From contig JBOGEX010000164.1 in NCBI GenBank assembly GCA_050741915.1, forward strand, positions 1 to 7,521: a stretch of 7,521 nt of DNA, in the 5' to 3' direction. Made by a program: the position numbers and the translations under genes. The stretch's first letter is position 1. Every line of letters begins with the position of its first letter. Under the pieces are notes generated by a model that had not been told where the DNA came from, made no database searches, and saw only the letters and a list, made by a program, of their open reading frames with translations. The stretch is from JACCTH01 sp050741915. Its GTDB lineage: Bacteria; Actinomycetota; Acidimicrobiia; Spongiisociales; ZC4RG35. Of this stretch, positions 1 to 5,017 are shown one piece after another.

Positions 1-686
1 CCGGGACCACTCGTGACCCGATCGACGTCGAGACCAAGATCGACGGACGCCCCTACGTCCTGGTTGACACCGCCGGCATTCGGCGTCGTCCGCAAATCAG
101 CGAATCGGCCGACTACTTTGCGGTCGAACGCGCCCGCCGGGTACTGGCCGAGTCCGACGCCGCCTTGGTCTTGATCGACGGGCTGGAGGGAGTGACGGCT
201 GCCGATCAGCGCATCATCGACGAGGCGATCGAGGCCGGAGTGTCTCTCGTGATCCTGCTCAACAAGTGGGATCGAAGCCAGAGTGCCGAACAACGCGAGG
301 ACGCCACCCGCAGCGTTGAAGAACGGCTGGGATTCGTCGCCTGGGCCCCGATCATGAGGGGCTCGGCTTTGACCGGAGCGCGGCTTTCTCGCCTGGGCCC
401 GATGATCGTGCAGGGGCTGGAGGCGAGGATGAGACGGATTGGGACGAGCGAGCTCAATCGGTTGGTCTCGCGCTGGACGGCCGCCCATCCTCCGCCGGTG
501 AAAAAGGGCCGTCGGCCGCGGATTCAGTATGCGGTGCAGGCCGGGGTGGCGCCGCCGACATTCGTGCTCTTCGTCGCCGGGGGAGAGGTCGGCGAGGACT
601 ATCTCCGATTCCTCGAGAATCGCTTGCGCGAAGAGGTGGACTTCGGTGGCACCCCGATCCGAATCATCACCCGGACGGGCAAGTGA
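1..686 (+). CDS. der: Ribosome-assembly GTPase Der (EngA), 3' part only
   Basis: Der is a tandem-GTPase protein that acts in the cytoplasm in late assembly of the 50S ribosomal subunit. The visible 227 residues (reading from base 3) are the second GTPase domain from its G2 element onward plus the C-terminal KH-like domain. The G2 segment GTTRDPID is at the very start, followed by G3 DTAG (visible residues 22-25), G4 NKWD (87-90) and G5 SAL (121-123). The KH-like part (about 147-227) has the typical GVAPPTFVLF stretch and the ENRLRE helix, and ends IRIITRTGK. The first GTPase domain and the P-loop of the second lie upstream of the window; full-length family members are roughly 440-490 residues. 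The frame is intact to a TGA that overlaps the next start codon. Identification is firm. Confidence 0.96.
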   Translation, partial: GTTRDPIDVETKIDGRPYVLVDTAGIRRRPQISESADYFAVERARRVLAESDAALVLIDGLEGVTAADQRIIDEAIEAGVSLVILLNKWDRSQSAEQREDATRSVEERLGFVAWAPIMRGSALTGARLSRLGPMIVQGLEARMRRIGTSELNRLVSRWTAAHPPPVKKGRRPRIQYAVQAGVAPPTFVLFVAGGEVGEDYLRFLENRLREEVDFGGTPIRIITRTGK

Positions 687-835
687 GCGACTCGCCGTAC
701 CTACCCGAACGGGACTCAGAGACTCCTGAACCCAGTCCCTGGGGTTTCCGAATCTTCGTCTTCTTCGCCGCCGTCTATCTGCTCTACCGACTAGGGCAGG
801 GCATCGGCTGGGTCGTGCAACGCCTCGGCGGTTAA
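683..835 (+). CDS. Small single-pass membrane protein translationally coupled to der
   Basis: This is a 50-residue ORF. Its GTG start overlaps the der stop in a GTGA tetranucleotide, an arrangement that usually means translational coupling. The N-terminal half is polar, acidic and proline-rich (MSDSPYLPERDSETPEPSP). It is followed by one hydrophobic segment from about residue 20 to 45, containing FRIFVFFAAVYLLYRL, with a short basic tail ending VQRLGG. There is no cleavable signal peptide; a single membrane span with the acidic part on one face is the simplest reading. I do not recognise the family, and no function is assigned. The same GTGA overlap is used between the kinase and regulator genes further right, so the style fits this genome. 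The stop codon touches the left edge of the repeat element that follows. Confidence 0.65.
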   Translation: MSDSPYLPERDSETPEPSPWGFRIFVFFAAVYLLYRLGQGIGWVVQRLGG

Positions 836-945
836 TTTGGTCACTGGCGCCCGCTTTCCCGGTTATTCGGTAGCTGGCCCCCCCGGGGGTACTCGTTCGC
901 CAGCGACCGAATTTCCCTCACACCGGGCGCCAGCGACCGAATTTC
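834..945. repeat. Compact four-copy inverted/direct repeat element (IS-end or MITE-like)
   Basis: A motif close to GCCAGCGACCGAATT occurs four times. Two copies read on the plus strand (898-915 and 928-945, identical over 18 bases, 30-base period). Two read on the minus strand (834-853 and about 864-880, about 28 bases apart). The outer pair, 834-853 against 924-943, match in inverted orientation at 18 of 20 positions; the inner minus-strand copy matches at about 13 of 15. Paired motifs facing paired motifs recall multi-repeat insertion-sequence ends, as in the IS21 family, with the interior lost. No transposase remains. The centre is a C/G-rich palindromic run. The family assignment is inference; the repeats themselves are visible directly. 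Confidence 0.7.
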
Positions 946-961
946 GCACCCGGTCCGTTGA

Positions 962-967
962 TACAAT
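962..967 (+). promoter_or_regulatory. Probable -10 box of the tRNA-Pro promoter (TACAAT)
   Basis: TACAAT matches the TATAAT consensus at five of six positions. It would place the transcription start around 974, about ten bases before the mature tRNA. At 17-base spacing the -35 position reads GAATTT, a poor match, and lies inside the last copy of the repeat element. Confidence 0.5.
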
Positions 968-983
968 CTGCCTCTCATAGTTC

Positions 984-1058
984 CGGGCTGTGGCGCAGCT
1001 TGGTTAGCGCGCTTGACTGGGGGTCAAGAGGTCGGGAGTTCAAATCTCCCCAGCCCGA
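984..1058 (+). tRNA. tRNA-Pro (anticodon GGG)
   Basis: The full cloverleaf folds. The acceptor stem is CGGGCTG with CAGCCCG (starting with C, as usual for bacterial tRNA-Pro) plus discriminator A. The D arm has GCGC pairing with GCGC around AGCTTGGTTA. The anticodon stem CTTGA/TCAAG carries the loop CTGGGGG, giving anticodon GGG, which reads the CCC codon. The T arm is GGGAG/CTCCC with loop TTCAAAT. No CCA is encoded. It sits directly beside a tyrosine integrase gene, so its 3' half is the likely integration target. Confidence 0.95.
1031..1058 (+). other. Candidate attachment site (att) in the 3' end of tRNA-Pro
   Basis: Many tyrosine-recombinase elements integrate at the 3' end of a tRNA gene and rebuild it. 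Here the integrase gene ends 46 bases from the tRNA 3' end, and the T arm plus acceptor strand is the usual core. I searched the window by eye for a second copy; only the 7-base CAGCCCG near 3472 recurs, which is not significant. The core boundaries are therefore inferred from context. Confidence 0.35.
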
Positions 1059-1087
1059 CTGAAGAAACGGGAGTTACAAGAGAGTCC

Positions 1088-1109
1088 GGGCGCCTATCGG
1101 GCGCCTATC
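1088..1109. repeat. 11-bp tandem duplication forming a hairpin at the integrase stop
   Basis: GGGCGCCTATC occurs twice in direct tandem. Because each unit contains GGCGCC, the pair can fold as a 6-bp GC stem with a 5-base loop (1089-1105). The second copy contains the integrase stop codon. No T run follows on either strand, so an intrinsic terminator is only possible. It could serve the tRNA, the integrase gene, or neither. Confidence 0.4.
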
Positions 1110-2277
1110 GAGGATCGAACGCCTGTGCGAGACGTTCCACTGCTTCCCGTTGCATGTTGGGCAGTACCGCCGAGTACACGTCGAGCGTCACCCGTATCGA
1201 TGAGTGTCCGAGTCGTTCCTGGACGACCTTGGGATGGGCGCCGGCCCGCAGCAGAGCGGTGGCGTGGGAGTGGCGGAGCTGGCGGATCGTGATCCGCGGT
1301 AAACCGACCTCCTTCGCCCTTCGAGTGAAGAGGATGCTCAGCCAGTCGGGATGAACAGGAGCGCCAAGCTCGTCGGTGACAACCCATTCCCCGTCCTCCC
1401 AAGCCTCTCCCGCCCTGAGCCGTTCTTGGAGTTGCCGGGCCCTCCATTCTCTCAGCGCCTGCACAGTTCCGTTGTCGAGTTCCACCGCGCGACGCGAGGC
1501 TGGTGTTTTGGGTGACTTCAAGTGTCGGCGGCCGTCAACCACGACCGCGGCTCGGCGGACCGAGATGATCCCGCTGTCCAGGTCAACGTCGGGCCAGGTG
1601 AGGCCGCAAAGCTCCGAACGCCGAAGGCCAGTCATGGAAGCCATTCGCCAGACTCCGCCCAACCTGTCATCGGAGGTGCCGACGACGAACTCAGCGAGGC
1701 CCTGTGGAGTCCACACGGCGGCTGTGGCGTCGATTCGGGGGACCTTGGGCGACTCCGCCAAGTCGGCCGGGTTCCTGGTCAGCAGGCCCTTGCGGACCGC
1801 CGCATCCAAGGCTTTGTGCAAGGTCACCTGCAGCCTTCGAACCGATGCAGGTCCGAGGCCTCCGCTTCCGTCCAGCCGGCCCTTCATCGCCTTTTCGGCC
1901 AGGAAGGTCTCAATGGTCTGTGGACTCAGATTGACGAGCCTCATCGACCCGAGCGCCGGAATGATGTGACGTATGACCGCGGATCGGTACCAAGTCAGGG
2001 TCGTCGGCTCGAGCCCACCGCGGCTGAGCGAGACGAGCCACTCGCTGAGATAGTGACCAAGGGTGAGATCCCTGGCTTCAGCAACCTGCCCCGCTTGAGT
2101 CTCAGCCAATCGGTCGTTGAGCCAATTTCGTGCTTCGGTCTTGGTTCGGAACAGTTTCGAACGCCGCCGCCGATGACCCATCGCATCGAGGAACGAGTGC
2201 GTGGCTTGAAATCGACCCTCCCGCTTTCGGATCGACCCAGTGCCCTTCGGACGCCTGGTGTCGTTCGTCTCTTTCAT
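1105..2277 (-). CDS. int: Tyrosine-recombinase integrase, atypical HxxR box
   Basis: This is a 390-residue site-specific recombinase of phage or integrative-element type, expected to cut and rejoin DNA at the tRNA att site through a Tyr-DNA intermediate. Residues 10-60 resemble the AP2-like arm-binding region (GTGSIRKREGRFQ). About 70-175 form the SAM-like core-binding domain, and about 185-380 the catalytic domain. Visible active-site residues are Arg219 (TGLRRSEL), Lys257 (SPKTPASRR), Arg335 (IRQLRHSHAT), His358 (RLGHSS) and nucleophile Tyr368 (LDVYSAVLP). At the first position of the HxxR box, where the family normally has His, this protein has Arg332 (CGC instead of CAC), which may weaken activity. 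The ATG start is preceded only by weak ribosome-binding sequence. Length is typical. It is probably co-transcribed with the excisionase 51 bases upstream. Family certain; activity uncertain. Confidence 0.95.
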   Translation of the reverse strand: MKETNDTRRPKGTGSIRKREGRFQATHSFLDAMGHRRRRSKLFRTKTEARNWLNDRLAETQAGQVAEARDLTLGHYLSEWLVSLSRGGLEPTTLTWYRSAVIRHIIPALGSMRLVNLSPQTIETFLAEKAMKGRLDGSGGLGPASVRRLQVTLHKALDAAVRKGLLTRNPADLAESPKVPRIDATAAVWTPQGLAEFVVGTSDDRLGGVWRMASMTGLRRSELCGLTWPDVDLDSGIISVRRAAVVVDGRRHLKSPKTPASRRAVELDNGTVQALREWRARQLQERLRAGEAWEDGEWVVTDELGAPVHPDWLSILFTRRAKEVGLPRITIRQLRHSHATALLRAGAHPKVVQERLGHSSIRVTLDVYSAVLPNMQREAVERLAQAFDPR

Positions 2278-2328
2278 CGATCCAGGTCACTATCGCGATT
2301 CGCGCAGCTTCGCAAGGTCATCGTGTTC

Positions 2329-2610
2329 CTAAGGGCCGACCGGTTTCGGGCCGTCCTTGAGGCCTAGAACCGCGAGCAGTCGAGCCTGTGGGATAAGGAG
2401 TCGCCGCCCAACCCGTATCACTGGGACTCCGGCGAGTTCTCCGTCTCGGGTCGCAATCTCGTACGCCAGGTTGCGCCCGATCCCAAGAAGCTCCGCTGCT
2501 TCGGTGATCGTCAGCGTGGCGCTCGACCCCGAGGCTGGGCGCCGCTGCAACCGGCCACCGTCGGGGAGAGGAAGCGGATCCTGTTGCAGCCGCGCCATGA
2601 CCGCAACCAT
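2329..2610 (-). CDS. xis: Excisionase-like MerR-type helix-turn-helix protein
   Basis: This 93-residue protein contains, from about residue 32 to 83, the helix-turn-helix domain of the excisionase/MerR-like HTH_17 group. The segment starts LTITEAAELLGIGRNLAYEI and continues with VPVIRVGRRLLIPQARLLAVLG, where GRR-x-x-IP is the typical wing. Such proteins bind and bend DNA at att sites to direct the integrase toward excision, or act as small regulators. The first 30 residues are low-complexity and variable. Translation could begin at the ATG used here or four codons later; an AAAGG sits about 13 bases before the first ATG, which is far. Its place directly upstream of the integrase on the same strand supports the excisionase role. 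Family is confident, exact role inferred. Confidence 0.88.
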   Translation of the reverse strand: MVAVMARLQQDPLPLPDGGRLQRRPASGSSATLTITEAAELLGIGRNLAYEIATRDGELAGVPVIRVGRRLLIPQARLLAVLGLKDGPKPVGP

Positions 2611-2650
2611 ATCATGCCATTAGCCTTTAAACAATCGTAAACTAGCCTAT
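2611..2650 (-). promoter_or_regulatory. AT-rich gap before xis, possible promoter
   Basis: This 40-base gap between the SEC-C gene stop and the xis start is clearly more AT-rich than its surroundings. It holds TTTAAA, two TAAAC pentamers and two TAGCCT hexamers 22 bases apart (plus-strand 2621 and 2643). A local promoter or excisionase-binding repeats would fit. No convincing -35/-10 pair is seen. Confidence 0.3.
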
Positions 2651-3112
2651 CTACGACAGACCGTGGCAGTATTTGAACTTCTTGCCCGATCCACACCAGC
2701 ATGGCTCGTTGCGGCCGAGCTTCGGCGGCGTCCAGGGCTGCGACGGTCGTGGAGTGGTTGGGGCTTCAGCAGCGGCTTGGCGCTCCCGCGCAATGAGACT
2801 CCGCTCCGTTCGGTCGAGGACCTCGGCTCGGCTGGCGAGTTCAGACTCTCGAGCTGCGATCTTGCTTTCCCGATCCTTCAGCCTCTCAGCCAGTCCGGCA
2901 AGGTCCTCACCGACGAAAGTGGCGAGTTCCTGGTGGATCATCACGGCGAGGCCGCGTCCCATGTTTACGCCGGCGGCCTCGCAGTAGCGGCGCCAGGTCG
3001 ACCAGACCGCCCCCGACACCGGGACCTTGACCAACTGCACCCCGTCGCCATGGTCCATCTGCGAGAGGATTCGCCTATCGATCTTGGCAAGAGTCTGTCG
3101 GTTCAACGTCAT
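2651..3112 (-). CDS. Ribbon-helix-helix-like / coiled-coil / SEC-C zinc-motif protein
   Basis: This 153-residue protein has three visible parts. Residues 25-68 (VQLVKVPVSGAVWSTW onward) have a strand-helix-helix pattern resembling ribbon-helix-helix DNA-binding domains. Residues 68-115 are a charged, heptad-like helix (RLKDRESKIAARESEL), probably a coiled coil. After a proline-rich linker, residues 133-153 form a SEC-C motif, GRNEPCWCGSGKKFKYCHG, with zinc ligands Cys138, Cys140, Cys149 and His150. The SEC-C motif was first noted at the SecA C-terminus and often acts as a zinc-dependent interaction module. No ribosome-binding site precedes the ATG. The gene is upstream of xis and int on the same strand, and a strong inverted repeat lies in its leader. 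A regulator or partition/accessory protein of the element is my inference. The SEC-C call is firm; the N-terminal fold is moderate. Confidence 0.88.
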   Translation of the reverse strand: MTLNRQTLAKIDRRILSQMDHGDGVQLVKVPVSGAVWSTWRRYCEAAGVNMGRGLAVMIHQELATFVGEDLAGLAERLKDRESKIAARESELASRAEVLDRTERSLIARERQAAAEAPTTPRPSQPWTPPKLGRNEPCWCGSGKKFKYCHGLS

Positions 3113-3132
3113 CGCGAATTACCGGCGTTTAT

Positions 3133-3208
3133 TGACCACACAGTTGCATCAAATCGATGCGGAGTATACCGGTTTACCGCAACCGGCCAGGTTGCAACTG
3201 TGTGGTCA
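3133..3208 (-). promoter_or_regulatory. Promoter-operator with perfect 16-bp inverted repeat and nested 6-bp repeat
   Basis: TGACCACACAGTTGCA (3133-3148) is repeated perfectly as its reverse complement at 3193-3208, with 44 bases between. Inside lies a second perfect inverted repeat, CCGGTT (3169-3174) and AACCGG (3181-3186). Reading toward the SEC-C gene, TATACT (3163-3168) is a good -10 box and would start transcription near 3156. One 16-bp arm would then fall upstream of the promoter and the other just past the start, a layout suited to repression, including looping. No clear -35 was found. A recombination or replication site is an alternative. Confidence 0.6.
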
Positions 3209-3390
3209 TGTGACGCCGCCCGACGCGAAGGGAGTGACTCAATCGGTCGGGGAAGGCGGTGGGGTAGCGCCGAATGCCGGTTCCCGGACGCGGCTGGGCG
3301 ATTGATATCGCGGCTAGGGGAGAGTGATATGCGCTACTCGCCTCAGGTAGCCAACCGACGAGCAAGCCGCTTGGCGTCACGCCCCCGAAC
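3209..3390. other. Gene-poor gap between the operator and the broken VOC gene
   Basis: No convincing coding sequence, RNA or terminator was found. Short ORFs exist on both strands but lack family features. GGGGAGA lies just before an ATG at 3330, but that ORF runs antisense into the VOC pseudogene and encodes an Arg/Ser-rich low-complexity peptide. Confidence 0.4.
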
Positions 3391-3765
3391 TCAGGTGCTC
3401 GAGTCGCCGCTCGCTATTCCGGATCCGAATCGGATGAGATTGGCGTCCCGATTGAGACAGGCTCCTTCTCGCAGCCCGTAGCTAGTGTCGCTCGGCTCTA
3501 CGAGACGTCCATCGATTCGGGCTCGACTCCACTCTCGATAGAGGGCGTCAGCATCATCAACATACAGGTATACCGCACTCATGTTCCGTTTCGGTTTCAG
3601 ATCATCCACCTGCGTGAGGTGAAGCTCGATGCCGTCACGTTCGGCGAACGCGTAGGGGTCCCGGCCTTCATAGCGGCGGACTGCGAACCCGAGCTTGCGG
3701 TAGTGCTAGACGGCTAGCTCGATGTCCCGGACCGGGAACACGGGCGACATACGGTCAAAGCTCAC
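3391..3765 (-). pseudogene. VOC-family (bleomycin-resistance/glyoxalase-like) gene broken by an in-frame TAG
   Basis: Read from GTG at 3765, the frame gives a near-complete VOC protein of 124 codons, normal for the bleomycin-resistance-like subgroup (about 120). It opens VSFDRMSPVFPVRDIELAV, then meets TAG at codon 20 (3706-3708). It continues in the same frame with HYRKLGFAVRRYEGRDPYAF, then IELHLTQVDD, YLYVDDADALYREW, YGLREGACLNRDANLIRFGS and a short tail. All expected beta-alpha-beta segments are present with no frameshift, so the only visible lesion is the nonsense codon between two conserved segments. An intact relative would bind a small ligand or drug, or act as a metal-dependent lyase; the substrate cannot be told. 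Internal ATGs (for example at 3609) could yield only a C-terminal fragment. A sequencing error or recoding could also explain the TAG. The first ATG at 3750 is an alternative start. Confidence 0.85.
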
Positions 3766-4067
3766 AATCGAACGATACCCCGCCCCGACCTCCTCTTGTC
3801 TCGGACGGCCGAATCGAACTCAGCTAGCGCTTATCAACAGATCGCGACCGGAACTCATATCTGAGACCGCCCGGGATCGGCACCTGGGCGCTCAGGTTTC
3901 CTCCGACCTTTCGCGAATCCATCGTGAGTTCGGTTCAGACGATCCACGGTGGCGCTGCGGCGAAGACAAATCGGGCTGCCGCTAAGCACCCCGGACGAAT
4001 CACCAGCTACCACCCGGCCCGGCGACGCGCATGAAGAGTGGTCTCAGTCTTGGCGCATACTCGGCGT
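3766..4067. other. Gap without a supported gene, containing one 36-bp repeat copy
   Basis: No ORF on either strand shows family features or convincing start signals; the longest plus-strand frame looks like a shadow. The only structure noted is the repeat at 3858-3893. Near the right end, CATACT (4056-4061) could be a weak -10 box for the following small gene. With the broken VOC gene this stretch looks like decayed DNA. Confidence 0.4.
3858..3893 (+). repeat. 36-bp dispersed repeat, left copy
   Basis: This matches the segment at 7395-7430 at 30 of 36 positions without gaps. The shared parts include TATCTGAGACCGC, ATCGGCACC and GCGCTC. CCG and CGG blocks that could pair around a variable centre are kept in both copies. 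Function unknown. Confidence 0.6.
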
Positions 4068-4343
4068 GTGATTTCCGTGCAGACACTGATGACTCCGGGC
4101 GGCGCAGTCCGTAGCGTCGTCGAAATGAAGTCGGAACGGGAAGGTTTGCTGAGAAACGCATCCGGGGAGTCCGCCGGTGTGACCGACCAGCGAGGCAATC
4201 GCTTGCTGATCCTTGTTGGGCTCGTCCTGCTGGCAGCGGCGATCTACGCGTTCCACGTACTCCCTGTGTCTCTTTCTGAGCTCACGCCCGTGATCACCGG
4301 GTCGCCCCTGTTGCCACTGATCGTCGACATCTTCGCGGGTTGA
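4068..4343 (+). CDS. Small hypothetical membrane protein converging on the response-regulator gene
   Basis: The ORF ends 5 bases before the stop of the opposing response-regulator gene. From the GTG used here it encodes 91 residues; other in-frame starts are GTG 4038, ATG 4089 and ATG 4125, and none has a good ribosome-binding site. I chose 4068 because CATACT ends seven bases upstream, which would suit a leaderless transcript, but this is weak. The N-terminal half is polar (MKSEREGLLRNASGESAG). One strong hydrophobic span follows, RLLILVGLVLLAAAIYAFHV, then a moderately hydrophobic tail ending LLPLIVDIFAG. The codons of the membrane part favour G/C in the third position, as expected for a real gene here. 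No family recognised. Being next to the two-component genes suggests an envelope role at most. Confidence 0.5.
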   Translation: MISVQTLMTPGGAVRSVVEMKSEREGLLRNASGESAGVTDQRGNRLLILVGLVLLAAAIYAFHVLPVSLSELTPVITGSPLLPLIVDIFAG

Positions 4344-4348
4344 GGCTG

Positions 4349-5017
4349 TCAGGCTTTGAGATAGGTGAGGACGGCCAGCACCCTCCTGTGGTCGTCGGGT
4401 GTTTCCTCGAGACCTAGCTTCATGAGGATGTTGCGGACATGTGTTTCCACCGTCCGTGCGCTGATGTAGAGGCGTTCTTGGATGGCGTAGTTCGAGCGTC
4501 CCTCGGCCATCAGTGAGAGAACCTCCCTTTCCCGGCCGGTGAGGCCGTCGAGCGGGTTGTTGGTCCGCCGACGCGACAACAGTTCAGCGACCACTCCGGT
4601 GTCGACCACCGAACCACCCCGCCCGACCCTACGGATGGCATCTGTGAACTCGTCTACTGCCGTCACACGGTCCTTCAGCAGATAGCCGACACCCCTGATC
4701 TCATTCTCGATGAGCTTCATGGCGTAGTGCACCTCGAGGTACTGGGAGAGCACAAGCACCCCGAGGTCTGGGTGGCGACGCCTGAGCTCGTTGGCGGCTC
4801 GGAGACCTTCGTCTGTGAACGTGGGAGGCATCTTGATGTCCACGATGGCGATGTCGGGCGACTCCACTTCCACCCGTGCCAACAGCTGATCTGAATCGCT
4901 GGCCTCGCCTGCGATCTCGAACCCGGCTTCCTCCAACAACAGGCAGAGGCCGCGGCGAAATAGCAACGAGTCGTCTGCCACTACCAGTCGGGTGGTTCTT
5001 CCATCACCTTCGCTCAC
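4349..5017 (-). CDS. NarL/LuxR-family response regulator
   Basis: This 222-residue two-domain regulator has an N-terminal receiver domain (about residues 10-130) with acidic pair Asp15/Asp16, phosphoacceptor Asp60 (IAIVDIKMPP), Ser91 at the switch Thr/Ser position and Lys115 (GYLLKD). It is joined to a C-terminal LuxR-type helix-turn-helix (about 156-220) with LTGREREVLSLMAEG and ISARTVETHVRNILMKLG. Phosphorylation is expected to promote dimerisation and DNA binding. The GTG start overlaps the kinase stop in a GTGA tetranucleotide, so the two are translationally coupled and form a cognate pair. All key residues are present and the length is standard. Target genes are unknown; the divergent secreted-protein gene and the operon's own promoter are natural candidates. 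No terminator hairpin is visible in the 5-base gap to the convergent gene. Confidence 0.95.
   Translation of the reverse strand: MSEGDGRTTRLVVADDSLLFRRGLCLLLEEAGFEIAGEASDSDQLLARVEVESPDIAIVDIKMPPTFTDEGLRAANELRRRHPDLGVLVLSQYLEVHYAMKLIENEIRGVGYLLKDRVTAVDEFTDAIRRVGRGGSVVDTGVVAELLSRRRTNNPLDGLTGREREVLSLMAEGRSNYAIQERLYISARTVETHVRNILMKLGLEETPDDHRRVLAVLTYLKA

Noticed and set aside
834..945. CRISPR array
   Set aside because: The repeat copies are in mixed orientation, imperfect and too close together, and no cas genes are present.
1522..2367. Long plus-strand ORF opposite the integrase gene
   Set aside because: It is the antisense shadow of a clearly homologous integrase; the peptide has no domain features.
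2511..2702. 63-codon minus-strand ORF bridging the SEC-C gene and xis
   Set aside because: It is out of frame with both genes and has no family signal; the xis frame has a clear helix-turn-helix.
3472..3478. Possible second att copy, CAGCCCG matching the tRNA acceptor strand
   Set aside because: Only seven bases match and the flanks differ from the tRNA T arm, so it is expected by chance.
2663..3481. Plus-strand ORF of 272 codons opposite the SEC-C gene
   Set aside because: It covers the antisense of the SEC-C gene, its operator and part of the VOC pseudogene, and encodes an Arg/Ser-rich sequence without family signals.
3330..3481. 50-codon ORF with a purine-rich GGGGAGA before its ATG
   Set aside because: Half of it is antisense to the VOC pseudogene and the peptide is low-complexity; the ribosome-site match is likely chance.
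3722..3985. 87-codon plus-strand ORF in the decayed region
   Set aside because: It overlaps the start of the VOC pseudogene in antisense and shows no domain or membrane features.
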